From Hyphomicrobiales bacterium (lineage in GTDB: Bacteria; Pseudomonadota; Alphaproteobacteria; Rhizobiales; JACESI01): a stretch of DNA of 64,000 bases. This document shows, piece by piece, positions 19,099 to 27,929 of this stretch (positions are counted from its first letter, which is position 1; every line of letters begins with the position of its first letter). The notes beneath the pieces were generated by a model, which was not told the origin of the DNA, ran no database searches, and was given only the letters and a program-made list of their open reading frames with translations. The stretch lies in NCBI GenBank assembly GCA_039973685.1, contig JBDWKL010000046.1:62001-126000 (forward strand). Reading direction: 5' to 3'. Made by a program: the position numbers and the translations under genes.

Positions 19099-19710
19099 CT
19101 AAAGCGACTGTTGCCGTTCCATAAGGCTAACAACATAACGCGCGATCTGGTCAACTTCGAGATTTACCCCGTCGCCTTTGGCCAATTTGCCCCATGTGGT
19201 CACTTCCAGTGTGTGGCGGATTATCAAGACGTCAAATGTAGCGCCCTCCACTCCATTCACCGTTAAAGACGTTCCATCCAGTGTCACCGACCCTTTAGGC
19301 ACGATGAATTTAGCGAGATTATCAGGTGCTTTGAGCGTGAAGCGCGTTGCCTCGCCCTCTTTTTCAACGTTGACGATCTGAGCTAGTCCATCCACATGGC
19401 CGCTCACCATATGACCACCATACTCATCACCATGCTTAAGCGAGCGCTCTAGGTTGATGACTGTACCAGTTTGCCAATTAGCCGCGTTGGTAAGCTCTAA
19501 AGCTTCGACCCATGCTTCAACTGCGAACCAACTCGCCTCACCTTTGGCGGACAGTTCGGTAACCGTTAGACAGCAACCATTGCAGGAAATAGAGGCGCCA
19601 ATATCAATGCCTTGCGCGTCATAGGCAGTAGCGACCTTGAAATAGCGACCACTTGGACGATCTTCCGCGGCAATTATCTCGCCTTGGTCTGTGACGATGC
19701 CTGTAAACAT
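19099..19710 (-). CDS. ribE: Riboflavin synthase, alpha subunit
   Basis: A 203-residue enzyme with two lumazine-binding repeats that dismutates two molecules of dimethyl-ribityllumazine to riboflavin. The N-terminus MFTGIVTDQGEI, the SISCNGCCLTVTEL motif of the first repeat and the matching VTLDGTSLTVNGV of the second repeat are all present, as is HMVSGHVDGLAQI. It begins immediately after the ribD stop codon (TAAATG), so the two are probably coupled. The gene is called ribC in some organisms. Confidence 0.97.
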   Translation of the reverse strand: MFTGIVTDQGEIIAAEDRPSGRYFKVATAYDAQGIDIGASISCNGCCLTVTELSAKGEASWFAVEAWVEALELTNAANWQTGTVINLERSLKHGDEYGGHMVSGHVDGLAQIVNVEKEGEATRFTLKAPDNLAKFIVPKGSVTLDGTSLTVNGVEGATFDVLIIRHTLEVTTWGKLAKGDGVNLEVDQIARYVVSLMERQQSL

Positions 19711-20865
19711 TTAGGATCGCTCCCATGTTTCCAGAAGGTCGCCGTCGTAGTTGGCTGTTTCGACAATTTCAAAACCTGCTGCGGGCAAAACTTGCAAAAT
19801 ATCGCGATTTTCAGTCAGGGGGTGAATACTTTCGGTGTCGCCAATGTTTTCTTGCCCATGGAACAGATGGACACGATCCACAAAACCAGCATCCAAAAAC
19901 GCACTGGCTACCTGCTGGCCACCTTCAACAAAGAGGTTCGTCATCCCCTCTTCCGCAAGACGCATCAATAGGCTTTCAAGAACGAGCTCTTTGCCAATGT
20001 TTTCCATGCGAATAAGACCAGCACCGCGCTCTTCAAGGGCGATAACTTTACTCTCATCGGCTTCGGCGCCGACAACAATATGGACAGGCACATCGTCGAT
20101 TTTATCAAACAGCTTCGCATCAAGCGGCGTTTGCGCTTTGGTATCGAGGATCAGACGTGGCTTTGACCAACTTTCCAATCCTGGCAAACGGCATGTTAAA
20201 TCTGGATTATCAGCAAGGACCGTCCCAATACCAACCAACACCGTATCAGAGCGCGCGCGCATGGCATGAACGGCTCTTCGGGATAAGTCATTGGTTATAC
20301 GTATAAAACCTTCGCCCTTGCGACCAATCTTACCGTCTTTTGAAACAGCAAGCTTCAAGGTAACTGCAGGACGCCCTAGCTGCACACGTTTAATGTGTCC
20401 AAGGTTCGCTCTAAGCGCTTTGAGGCTTTCAACATTTTCGAAAACAGCAATCTCGTTCTCGCGCAAAAAAGCAGTACCTCGGCCTTTAACGCGCGGGTCA
20501 GGATCTTCCATTGCGATCACAACGCGAGCAACGCCTGCATGCAAAAGCGCTTCAACACAAGGCGGTGTCTTTCCGTGGTGAGCACATGGTTCCAAGCTCA
20601 CATAACACGTTGCACCTTGTGCAAGTTCTCCAGCTTCATTTAGGGCTGCAACTTCACCATGAGGTCGTCCGCCGTCCCCTGTTACACCGCGTCCTACAAC
20701 TTTGGGGCCGTCACTATCATAACGCACAATGATGGCACCCACAGATGGGTTAGGAGCCGTTCGTCCAATGTAATTGTAGCCCAGCTCAATCGCGGCGTTT
20801 AAAAAACGTCGATCCAGATCACTGGCAGTATTGTCAGATTGAACATTGTGCTGGTCGGCAGACAT
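19711..20865 (-). CDS. ribD: Bifunctional riboflavin deaminase/reductase RibD
   Basis: A 384-residue two-domain enzyme for the deamination and side-chain reduction steps of riboflavin synthesis. The N-terminal deaminase domain has the zinc motif HGEVAAL followed by LEPCAHHGKTPPC. The C-terminal NADPH-dependent reductase domain begins around residue 160 (RPAVTLKLAVSKDGKIG) and includes DTVLVGIGTVLADNPDLTCR and LFVEGGQQVASAFL. It starts three bases after the nrdR stop, the conserved nrdR-ribD order. Confidence 0.97.
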   Translation of the reverse strand: MSADQHNVQSDNTASDLDRRFLNAAIELGYNYIGRTAPNPSVGAIIVRYDSDGPKVVGRGVTGDGGRPHGEVAALNEAGELAQGATCYVSLEPCAHHGKTPPCVEALLHAGVARVVIAMEDPDPRVKGRGTAFLRENEIAVFENVESLKALRANLGHIKRVQLGRPAVTLKLAVSKDGKIGRKGEGFIRITNDLSRRAVHAMRARSDTVLVGIGTVLADNPDLTCRLPGLESWSKPRLILDTKAQTPLDAKLFDKIDDVPVHIVVGAEADESKVIALEERGAGLIRMENIGKELVLESLLMRLAEEGMTNLFVEGGQQVASAFLDAGFVDRVHLFHGQENIGDTESIHPLTENRDILQVLPAAGFEIVETANYDGDLLETWERS

Positions 20866-20868
20866 CGG

Positions 20869-21345
20869 TTACTCATCTTCCGGCAAATTGTCATCTTCAG
20901 GAGACAATTCACCCAAAACAGCCACGAAATCCTTCGCCTCGCGGAAATTGCGGTAGACTGAAGCAAAACGGACATAAGCCACATCATCAAGCTCTTTAAG
21001 CCGCTGCATAATGAGCTGCCCGACCTGATCTGATTCGATTTCCGCCTCACCAGAACTTTCAAGCTGGCGAACGATACCACTTACAAGCCGGTCAATACGG
21101 TCAGGATCAACATTGCGCTTTCTCAGCGCCACTTGAACAGAGCGGGTAAGTTTATCGCGGTCAAAAGGAACTTTGCGGCCAGACTTCTTGGCAACCGTCA
21201 ATTCGCGCAATTGAACGCGCTCAAAAGTCGTAAAGCGCCCGCCACAATCAGCACAAATGCGTCTGCGGCGGATCGCTGTATTGTCTTCACTCGGACGTGA
21301 ATCCTTTACCTGCGTGTTATCGCTTAGACAAAAAGGACATCGCAT
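20869..21345 (-). CDS. nrdR: Transcriptional repressor NrdR
   Basis: A 158-residue repressor of ribonucleotide reductase genes. The N-terminal zinc ribbon has CPFC and CADC pairs ([15 protein letters not shown] and [16 protein letters not shown]) and is followed by an ATP-cone domain that senses ATP/dATP ([16 protein letters not shown] onward). It is located between glyA and ribD. Its expected target in this window is nrdJ, which has two well-spaced NrdR boxes at 5311-5357. No NrdR box is apparent at the start of its own cluster. Confidence 0.97.
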   Translation of the reverse strand: MRCPFCLSDNTQVKDSRPSEDNTAIRRRRICADCGGRFTTFERVQLRELTVAKKSGRKVPFDRDKLTRSVQVALRKRNVDPDRIDRLVSGIVRQLESSGEAEIESDQVGQLIMQRLKELDDVAYVRFASVYRNFREAKDFVAVLGELSPEDDNLPEDE

Positions 21346-21366
21346 GGGTCAGAATTCACTTTATCG

Positions 21367-22680
21367 CTAGAGTTCGCCGTAAATCGGGAAACGTGAAGTT
21401 AAAGCTATCACTTTTTCGCGGACAGCCGTTTCAACACTAGCATTACCCTCTTCGCCGTTCGCTTTCAATCCATCAAGCACTTCAGTGATCAAATCACCCA
21501 CTTGTTGGAATTCAGCAACACCAAAACCACGCGTGGTTGCAGCGGGCGTACCAAGACGGATACCAGAGGTTACCATTGGTTTTTCAGGATCAAACGGAAC
21601 ACCGTTTTTGTTACAGGTAATGAAAGCACGACCAAGTGCTTTTTCTGTAACGTTACCAGTTAATCCCTTCGGACGCAGATCAACCAGCATCAAATGCGTG
21701 TCGGTTCCGCCTGAAACGATGTCAAAACCGTTCTTGATCAAATTATTTGCTAATGCTTTTGCATTTTCAACGACTTGCGCAATGTAAGTCTTATATTCTG
21801 GCGTAAGCGCCTCACCAAATGCAACAGCCTTACCAGCAATAACATGCATCAATGGGCCACCTTGAAGACCTGGGAACACGGCTGAATTGATCTTCTTGGC
21901 AATCGCCTCATCATTGGTAACAACCATACCGCCACGTGGACCGCGAAGGGTTTTGTGGGTGGTGGTTGTCGCCACATGCGCATGTGGGAACGGGCTTGGA
22001 TGAGCACCACCAGCAACGAGGCCAGCAAAGTGTGCCATATCAACATGCAAATATGCTTCAACTTCATCAGCAATTTCGCGAAATTTAGCAAAATCGATGA
22101 TTGGGCTATAAGCAGAACCACCCGCAATAATCATTTTTGGCTTATGCTCATGGGCTAAAGCGCGCACTTGATCGTAATCAATCTGGCCGTCGCTTTCCTT
22201 CACGCCATATTGCACTGGGTTGAACCATTTACCTGACAGGTTTGGTTTTGCACCGTGGGTCAAGTGTCCGCCAGCATCTAGGCTCATGCCTAAAATGGTG
22301 TCACCCGGTTTTAGAAGAGCAAGAGCAACCGCTTGGTTTGCTTGACTGCCTGAGTTTGGTTGGACATTAGCAAAACCACAGTTGAACAGCTCTTTCGCGC
22401 GATCAATCGCTGCGTCTTCAACCAAATCAACGTAGTGACAACCACCATAATAGCGGCGACCAGAATAGCCTTCCGCATATTTGTTCGTCATAACGGAGCC
22501 TTGTGCATCCAAAACCGCGCGTGAAGCGATGTTTTCTGAAGCAATTAGCTCAATTTCTTGGGACTGGCGCCCATGTTCTTTTGCAATAGCTGCAGCGACA
22601 ACTGGGTCAGTGTCAGCAACTCTTTTTGAAAAGAAATCAGCGGCATAAGGTGTGCTGTAGTCATTTTTATCAGCGGACAA
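21367..22680 (-). CDS. glyA: Serine hydroxymethyltransferase (TTG start)
   Basis: A 437-residue PLP enzyme that interconverts serine and glycine and charges tetrahydrofolate with a one-carbon unit. Motifs: [45 protein letters not shown] and the PLP-lysine segment [14 protein letters not shown]. The first codon is TTG, read from the minus strand at 22680, with AAGGAG six bases upstream, so the unusual start is well supported and may lower expression. It leads the minus-strand run glyA-nrdR-ribD-ribE-ribH-nusB-thiL. Confidence 0.97.
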   Translation of the reverse strand: MSADKNDYSTPYAADFFSKRVADTDPVVAAAIAKEHGRQSQEIELIASENIASRAVLDAQGSVMTNKYAEGYSGRRYYGGCHYVDLVEDAAIDRAKELFNCGFANVQPNSGSQANQAVALALLKPGDTILGMSLDAGGHLTHGAKPNLSGKWFNPVQYGVKESDGQIDYDQVRALAHEHKPKMIIAGGSAYSPIIDFAKFREIADEVEAYLHVDMAHFAGLVAGGAHPSPFPHAHVATTTTHKTLRGPRGGMVVTNDEAIAKKINSAVFPGLQGGPLMHVIAGKAVAFGEALTPEYKTYIAQVVENAKALANNLIKNGFDIVSGGTDTHLMLVDLRPKGLTGNVTEKALGRAFITCNKNGVPFDPEKPMVTSGIRLGTPAATTRGFGVAEFQQVGDLITEVLDGLKANGEEGNASVETAVREKVIALTSRFPIYGEL

Positions 22681-22882
22681 TTTATTCTCCTTAAAGCAAT
22701 CGAATGCTTCTGGGTTGGTTTACTCCCCCACGTCCAAACTAGGGTTGTTTGGAATTCAAAGTGATGCTGGACCATAGATACAAATTAAAAAGGAATTGTC
22801 GCAAACACGACTATTCAACGCCCTAACATCAAGGACGCTTTATGTAACGGAGTCTGTGGAAAACTCAAGGGCGTATTGGCGT

Positions 22883-23125
22883 TTATACCAAAATGCCTCG
22901 CCCAGTATCACGATTGGGTCGCTTGGCGGCTTTTCCAGCTTCCTGCTCAGCTTCTTTGGCAATGCGGCGTTTGAGTTTTTCAACCGCCACATTGGTCATT
23001 TCTGCTTGAGAAGCTGATTCTGGCGCGATGATTGAAACTTCAATGCCAGTTTCGGGGTCAATGGCCATAACTTTGACCTGTCCACCAATGGAAAGGAACT
23101 CGAGATAGAATGTTGCTTCACTCAT
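22883..23125 (-). CDS. Small conserved hypothetical protein (possibly DUF6898)
   Basis: An 80-residue cytoplasmic protein starting at the ATG at 23125 (a GTG immediately before it is also in frame; AGGGG lies upstream). The first half reads EATFYLEFLSIGGQVKVMAIDPETGIEVSIIAP, a beta-rich segment, and the second half is a charged helix rich in Lys, Arg and Ala (VAVEKLKRRIAKEAEQ) followed by a basic tail. From memory this resembles a small rhizobial family, DUF6898, often found near glyA, but I cannot confirm that. Function unknown. Confidence 0.65.
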   Translation of the reverse strand: MSEATFYLEFLSIGGQVKVMAIDPETGIEVSIIAPESASQAEMTNVAVEKLKRRIAKEAEQEAGKAAKRPNRDTGRGILV

Positions 23126-23179
23126 CACGCACCCCTCAATTTAATTCCCCTACACGCTTAAAGCGTTGTGTGGATAGCC

Positions 23180-24436
23180 TTAGCGCAGGGCGATTGGGCC
23201 TAGCCCATCACGGTTATAAACATCATCACGGAAATGAACCACACCATCTGGTGAGCCCCAAGCCGTGACATAAGTTAGATAAAGCGGCACTGCCTTCTTC
23301 ATGTTGGCATCAATTCGCTCACCACCTTTGATCGTCTGATCGATGTTTGAACGTGCCCAACCATTGGTATCTTTAAGGAGCCATTGAACAAACTCACGCA
23401 CATTTTGAACGCGAACACAGCCTGAAGAATGGAAACGCACCTCTTTACCAAACAGGTTTTTATTCGGTGTATCATGGAGATAAACAGCATGTGGATTGCT
23501 AAAATTAATCCGCATTTGACCCAATGAATTCTTTTCACCTGGATCCTGGCGGAAACGATAATTGACCGCCTCTTCCGTTTTCCAGTTAACTTGCGCTGGT
23601 GGAATTTCAGAACCGTTTGGCGCAAAAATACGAATTGAGTGCTTTGTTAGGTAATCAGGCTCTTTCTGCATTACCGGTATCAAATCCTTGCGGATGATAC
23701 TTTCTGGCACTGTCCAATATGGATTGAAATTTACCTGATGAATTTTGCTGTTCAAAATTGGAGTTTGTCTGTCGATCTTGCCAACAACAGCTGTGTGGCG
23801 TGAATGGATACGGCCATCACTTACTGTCTCAATGACAGCTGCTGGTACATTGACCATCACATAGCGATTGCCAAGATAGCCGGAAAGCGAACGCAGGCGC
23901 ACAAGGTTTGTTTCAAGCTGACGGAAACGCACCTCAGCAGGCACATTAAGCGCTGCCAATGTAATTTGACCAATCACCCCATCAACAGCCATGCCGTGAC
24001 GAGCCTGAAAGTTTTTAACCGCCGCTTCGACGTATGAATCAAACACGGTGGAATTAACGAGACCACCATCAAGGTCTTTTGAAATTGCTAAACGGCGGCG
24101 AAGCGCACGAATGCTTTCATCACGCGCACCAAGTCTAAGCTTCTTTGCTGCAGGAACTGTATTCCATCCACCGTTGTTCACGATAGCTGAATATTCACGA
24201 AGCGAAGTCTCGATATCAACAACTGAGGTTGGCGACAATGTTGGCTGAAAATTTCTAACCTTTTTCGCAGGCGATAAAGCATCAAACCCGTCACTCCATT
24301 CTGCTAAGTTTTCACTCTGCAAGAAAGTCGAAATCGGATCTGTTTCAGCTGCTACGCCATTTACGCCAGCTGCCATTGAAGAAACAGCTGCTGCACTACC
24401 GGCAAGAAAGCCTCTACGTGAAAGTTTGTCGCTCAA
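23180..24436 (-). CDS. L,D-transpeptidase with peptidoglycan-binding domain (LdtP-like)
   Basis: A 418-residue exported enzyme. The leader SRRGFLAGSAAAVSSMAAG is a good twin-arginine signal. A peptidoglycan-binding module follows around residues 130-175 (SYVEAAVKNFQARHGMAVDGVIGQITLAALN). The YkuD domain spans about 195-370 and includes VNFNPYWTVPESIIRKDLIP and the catalytic FHSSGCVRVQNVREFVQWLL. This YcbB-like arrangement matches the LdtP partner of the MarR regulator LdtR known from Liberibacter. The likely ldtR gene is 1 kb away at 25460-25972, with one plus-strand gene between. A perfect inverted repeat (24495-24525) sits in its upstream region. Confidence 0.9.
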   Translation of the reverse strand: MSDKLSRRGFLAGSAAAVSSMAAGVNGVAAETDPISTFLQSENLAEWSDGFDALSPAKKVRNFQPTLSPTSVVDIETSLREYSAIVNNGGWNTVPAAKKLRLGARDESIRALRRRLAISKDLDGGLVNSTVFDSYVEAAVKNFQARHGMAVDGVIGQITLAALNVPAEVRFRQLETNLVRLRSLSGYLGNRYVMVNVPAAVIETVSDGRIHSRHTAVVGKIDRQTPILNSKIHQVNFNPYWTVPESIIRKDLIPVMQKEPDYLTKHSIRIFAPNGSEIPPAQVNWKTEEAVNYRFRQDPGEKNSLGQMRINFSNPHAVYLHDTPNKNLFGKEVRFHSSGCVRVQNVREFVQWLLKDTNGWARSNIDQTIKGGERIDANMKKAVPLYLTYVTAWGSPDGVVHFRDDVYNRDGLGPIALR

Positions 24437-24494
24437 AGGAACGCTCCTAGAATAAGTTCAACCCACATTTATCAGCACCACAAAAAAGACCATT

Positions 24495-24525
24495 TTGTGA
24501 TAGGCTTGCCAATATCATATCACAA
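24495..24525. promoter_or_regulatory. Inverted repeat between divergent L,D-transpeptidase and DUF1295 genes
   Basis: TTGTGATA (24495-24502) and TATCACAA (24518-24525) are perfect reverse complements separated by 15 bases. The site lies 59-89 bases upstream of the L,D-transpeptidase start and about 95 bases before the DUF1295 gene. It could be a dimeric regulator's operator; LdtR is the obvious candidate but I do not recall its binding motif well enough to assign it. Confidence 0.5.
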
Positions 24526-24620
24526 TGATTGAAACAATTACTTAACCATCAAAACAGCCCTGTAATATTTAAAAATATGGCCCTGTTTTTCAATCACTTA
24601 CATCTGAGTAAGCACCTGCG

Positions 24621-25406
24621 ATGACAACACCAATGCTAACATTCCTAATTACTGGCTTCGCATTTTTTTGCTTTTGGCTGATTCAGGTCAAAACGAAAGA
24701 TGCCGGAGTGGTGGATATCTATTGGGGTCCGGGGTTTGCTGTTATTGCCTTTTTATATGTTGCCCTCCACCCAAACATGACAGCATGGAATTGGATTATC
24801 GCAATCATAACAACAGTCTGGGCGTTTCGTCTTGGCCTTCACATGGGCTTGCGACATCACAAATCTGAAGCTGAAGATCGGCGTTATGCATTGATGCGAA
24901 GTAACAATGGAACTTCGTTTTTGTGGTCGAGCCTCTACAAAGTATTCCTGCTGCAAGCTGTGCTGATGTGGATTATCGCCAGCCCACAACACGCGGCCTT
25001 TTTAATCACAGAAAATTCAAGCCAACCAATCATTTTATCGCTGTTTTTGTTCGGTTTAGGTCTGTTTGTTACCGGTTTCACGCTGGAAACCGTCGCAGAT
25101 TACCAACTTTCCAAATTTAAATCTGATTCGCTAAACGCTCGAAAAACCATGAACCAAGGCCTTTGGGCATGGTCACGGCATCCAAATTATTTTGGTGAAA
25201 TGGTTTTATGGTGGGGTTTTGGGTTTTGCGGATTTGCAGTCAGCAGCGCTTGGTGGGCTTTTGTTGGGCCCGCGATTCTAACATTTTTATTGTTGCGCGT
25301 TTCTGGCGTTACTCTTTTGGAAAAGCATTTATTGCCCGAGAAAGAAGGTTATGAGGCCTATGTAAAAAGCACCAGCGCCCTTATTCCCTTACCTCCTAAA
25401 CGATAG
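24621..25406 (+). CDS. DUF1295-domain membrane protein (steroid-reductase-like)
   Basis: A 261-residue inner-membrane protein with roughly seven hydrophobic segments. The C-terminal part carries NQGLWAWSRHPNYFGEMVLWWGFG, the signature of DUF1295, a family related to steroid 5-alpha-reductases and isoprenylcysteine methyltransferases. FLLLRVSGVTLLEKHL and EGYEAYVKSTSALIPLPPK complete the family tail. The substrate is unknown; related proteins act on membrane lipids. It is transcribed divergently from the L,D-transpeptidase and ends at a terminator shared with the convergent ldtR. Confidence 0.88.
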   Translation: MTTPMLTFLITGFAFFCFWLIQVKTKDAGVVDIYWGPGFAVIAFLYVALHPNMTAWNWIIAIITTVWAFRLGLHMGLRHHKSEAEDRRYALMRSNNGTSFLWSSLYKVFLLQAVLMWIIASPQHAAFLITENSSQPIILSLFLFGLGLFVTGFTLETVADYQLSKFKSDSLNARKTMNQGLWAWSRHPNYFGEMVLWWGFGFCGFAVSSAWWAFVGPAILTFLLLRVSGVTLLEKHLLPEKEGYEAYVKSTSALIPLPPKR

Positions 25407-25410
25407 ACAC

Positions 25411-25440
25411 AAAAAAACCCCGCAAATTGCGGGGTTTCTT
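25411..25440. terminator. Bidirectional terminator between DUF1295 gene and ldtR
   Basis: AAACCCCGC-AAATT-GCGGGGTTT is a perfect hairpin with A-rich and T-rich flanks on both sides, lying between two convergent genes, so it can serve both strands. Confidence 0.9.
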
Positions 25441-25459
25441 AATTGGAATATTGTGTCGC

Positions 25460-25972
25460 TTAGAGGCGATACAAAATCTGGTCTGTCCAAAAACGCTCAA
25501 GACGCAAAAGCGACTTATTGAGGTTTTCAAATTCATCAGCGCCAATACCACCAACTTTTTCAATCGATGTTGTGTGACGCTCATAAAGGTCAGTCACGAT
25601 GTTTGCGACTTCTGTGCCTTTTTCAGTCAAACTAACGCGAACCGAACGACGGTCCATCGCAGAACGCTGATGAGAAATGTAACCCGCTTCAACAAGCTTC
25701 TTAAGGTTATAAGAAACGTTTGAACCTAGATAATAACCACGAGTACGCAATTCGCCTGCTGTAAGCTCAGCATCGCCAATGTTAAACAGCAACAAAGCTT
25801 GTACACTGTTTACATCAGAGCGACCGTTACGCTCGAATTCGTCTTTAATAACATCCAACAAACGACGGTGTAGACGCTCTACTAGGCGAAGTGCCTCCAA
25901 ATAATAAGGACGGATGGCCTCTGAGTCGTCTTGTCTTTCTTGGACTTCTGCTGCACCAATCATGCTGCTCAT
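25460..25972 (-). CDS. ldtR: MarR-family transcriptional regulator LdtR
   Basis: A 170-residue winged-helix regulator. The DNA-binding region reads LTAGELRTRGYYLGSNVSYNLKKLVEAGYISHQRSAMDRRSVRVSLTEKG (about 75-125), with the MarR wing motif DRRS. The N-terminal YYLEALRLVERLHRRLLDVIKDEFERNG and C-terminal helices form the dimerisation part. The GYYLGSNVSYNLKKL recognition helix is the one I associate with LdtR, the rhizobial/Liberibacter activator of L,D-transpeptidase and osmotic-stress genes. Its proximity to an LdtP-like gene supports this. Start chosen at 25972; an alternative ATG is three codons in. Confidence 0.85.
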   Translation of the reverse strand: MSSMIGAAEVQERQDDSEAIRPYYLEALRLVERLHRRLLDVIKDEFERNGRSDVNSVQALLLFNIGDAELTAGELRTRGYYLGSNVSYNLKKLVEAGYISHQRSAMDRRSVRVSLTEKGTEVANIVTDLYERHTTSIEKVGGIGADEFENLNKSLLRLERFWTDQILYRL

Positions 25973-26118
25973 TGTTTTACGCCTTTTTCCTGTTCGGTGT
26001 TCTTTTTTTTGTCACCTTCTGAAGAGGAATGTACGCGATAGCGAATAAAATCAGCTTAATTCAAATAGTTAATATAACTTAAACGCGATGAAAGCATTTT
26101 TATATTAAACAAAATATA

Positions 26119-26157
26119 AACGCCTCTTACCTGAGGTAAGTAGTATTTTGGGGCGTT
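26119..26157. promoter_or_regulatory. Nested inverted repeat between a membrane-protein gene and ldtR
   Basis: CTTACCT-G-AGGTAAG (26126-26140) is a perfect palindrome with one central base. It is nested within AACGCC (26119-26124) and GGCGTT (26152-26157), and on the minus strand it is followed by a T/A-rich stretch. It may be the terminator of the gene ending at 26199 or an operator about 150 bases upstream of ldtR; the sequence alone does not decide. Confidence 0.5.
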
Positions 26158-26198
26158 GCTTTAAAGTAGTTTGAGCTTAAAGATAGTAAGCCGCTGGT

Positions 26199-26642
26199 TT
26201 AGTAGCGCTGCTCTCTTCTTTTAACGAGGTATCTAATCAAGAGTGCTACGCAATAAAATACGGCCAAGACAAACAATGCGCTTGCAAAAGAGTAATTCAA
26301 AACATTGAGCGGTATATAAAAGAAATGGCTGAGGAGAAGCCCGCAGCCTAACATTCCCCATAATATCACGCCCCAACTCATTCCAAGCCAAAGCCCGACT
26401 GAAACCGTGGGTGTTAGCACTGAGAGCAACACCAATATATAGGCCTCATAGTTATTGCGATCGAACAGTTTAGAAATATCTTCACCGTGAACGCCCAACA
26501 CCAACGACCAAAAATAGACTGCAATCCCCAACATAAGCAGGCCTATAGCGCGCAAGAAGACTCCAAAAATTACTTTATCAATAGAGCCTTTGCTGCGTGT
26601 TTCTTGCTCCGTCAATGCTGCTCGGTCGGTGCCACCCACCAT
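26199..26642 (-). CDS. Small four-helix membrane protein (possibly DUF6163)
   Basis: A 147-residue protein with four hydrophobic segments at about residues 26-46, 66-84, 90-107 and 115-137, a charged N-terminus (GGTDRAALTEQETRSKGSIDK) and a basic cytoplasmic tail (RYLVKRREQRY). I recall a rhizobial family, DUF6163, next to hemB and ldtR, which this position and topology fit, but I cannot verify the assignment. Function unknown. It diverges from hemB, the two starts being 176 bp apart. Confidence 0.7.
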   Translation of the reverse strand: MVGGTDRAALTEQETRSKGSIDKVIFGVFLRAIGLLMLGIAVYFWSLVLGVHGEDISKLFDRNNYEAYILVLLSVLTPTVSVGLWLGMSWGVILWGMLGCGLLLSHFFYIPLNVLNYSFASALFVLAVFYCVALLIRYLVKRREQRY

Positions 26643-26818
26643 TGGTCTAAATTCCCTGCTCTATGCTCGCGGCATATTTTTCGTTTAAGTAAGTCTACCA
26701 GTATGGTTATAAGGGTATTGGTTTACACAACAAACAAGTCAAGCCAAAACACCGTACCAAACCATTACACCGAGAAGAGTTTTGAACACTTTTCAACTTA
26801 ATAGATGAAAATATCAAT

Positions 26819-27847
26819 ATGACTGAGCAACCAAACCGCCAAAAAACTGATGTAAACGCCATCACGAACCACCATCGCATGCGACGAAACCGCAAATCTG
26901 ATTGGTCGCGTCGTATGGTTAGTGAAAACCAGCTCAGCGCCAATGATTTCATCTGGCCGTTGTTTATAACCGATGGAACGGGCGAGAGCACCCCTATTCC
27001 CTCTATGCCTGATATCTATCGGCATACCGTTGACCACGTGGTGAAAGAAGCCGAACGCGCGGCCAATCTTGGTATTCCAGTCATTGCGCTATTCCCAAAC
27101 ACTGATCCCGCCATTCGCGATAGTGAGGGTAGTGAAGCTCTAAACGAGAATAATCTGGTCAACCGCGCCTGTCGTGCAATTAAAGCAGAAGGCATTCCCG
27201 TTGGTCTCATGACAGATGCAGCGCTCGACCCTTATACAAGCCACGGCCATGACGGGGTGATGAGCGGCGAAAAAATCTTGAATGACGAGACGGTTTACAT
27301 CCTATGCCAGCAAGCAATCATGCAGGCTGCCGCTGGTGCCGACATCATTTCACCGTCCGATATGATGGATGGTCGCGTTGGCGCAATCCGTCTTGCTTTG
27401 GATGAGCATGGTTATGAGGATGTGCAGATTATGTCTTATGCGGCAAAATATGCATCGGCCTTTTATGGCCCGTTCCGCGATGCGATCGGCACCAAAGCCA
27501 CCTTAATCGGCGACAAACGCACCTATCAAATGGATCCAGCAAACAGCGACGAAGCTTTGCGCGAGGTTCAACACGATATTGAAGAAGGTGCGGATATGTT
27601 CATGGTGAAACCTGGAATGCCTTACCTCGACATCATTCGCCGCGTGAAAGACACGTTCGAAGTGCCAACCTACGGCTATCAAGTGTCCGGTGAATATTCG
27701 ATGATTATGGCGGCCGTACAAAATGGCTGGCTTGATTATGAGCGCACTATGCTTGAAAGCCTGATTGCCTTTAAACGGGCGGGTGCAAACGGCATGTTGA
27801 CCTATTTCGCACCAAAAGCTGCGGAAATCCTCAACAAAGACGGCTAA
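26819..27847 (+). CDS. hemB: Delta-aminolevulinic acid dehydratase, zinc-independent type
   Basis: A 342-residue porphobilinogen synthase, joining two 5-aminolevulinate molecules in haem and cobalamin synthesis. The Schiff-base lysines are in YAAKYASAFYGPFRD (about 200) and MVKPGMPYLD (about 262). The metal-site segment reads LMTDAALDPYTSHGHDGV, with aspartate and alanine where zinc enzymes have the cysteine triad, so it should be Mg2+-dependent. A basic N-terminus (HHRMRRNRKSDWSRRMV) is typical of alphaproteobacterial HemB. It stands alone. Confidence 0.97.
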   Translation: MTEQPNRQKTDVNAITNHHRMRRNRKSDWSRRMVSENQLSANDFIWPLFITDGTGESTPIPSMPDIYRHTVDHVVKEAERAANLGIPVIALFPNTDPAIRDSEGSEALNENNLVNRACRAIKAEGIPVGLMTDAALDPYTSHGHDGVMSGEKILNDETVYILCQQAIMQAAAGADIISPSDMMDGRVGAIRLALDEHGYEDVQIMSYAAKYASAFYGPFRDAIGTKATLIGDKRTYQMDPANSDEALREVQHDIEEGADMFMVKPGMPYLDIIRRVKDTFEVPTYGYQVSGEYSMIMAAVQNGWLDYERTMLESLIAFKRAGANGMLTYFAPKAAEILNKDG

Positions 27848-27929
27848 ATCGAGTGGAATTCTTGCAGTTTAGTCAATCAACTCCCACATTGGTTATGTCG
27901 CATACCGCGAAAACAACAGGGAGCATTAC

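Noticed and set aside
18068-21345. FMN riboswitch for the riboflavin genes
   Set aside because: The rib genes are inside a tight operon headed by glyA and nrdR; no RFN-like element is seen in the short gaps.
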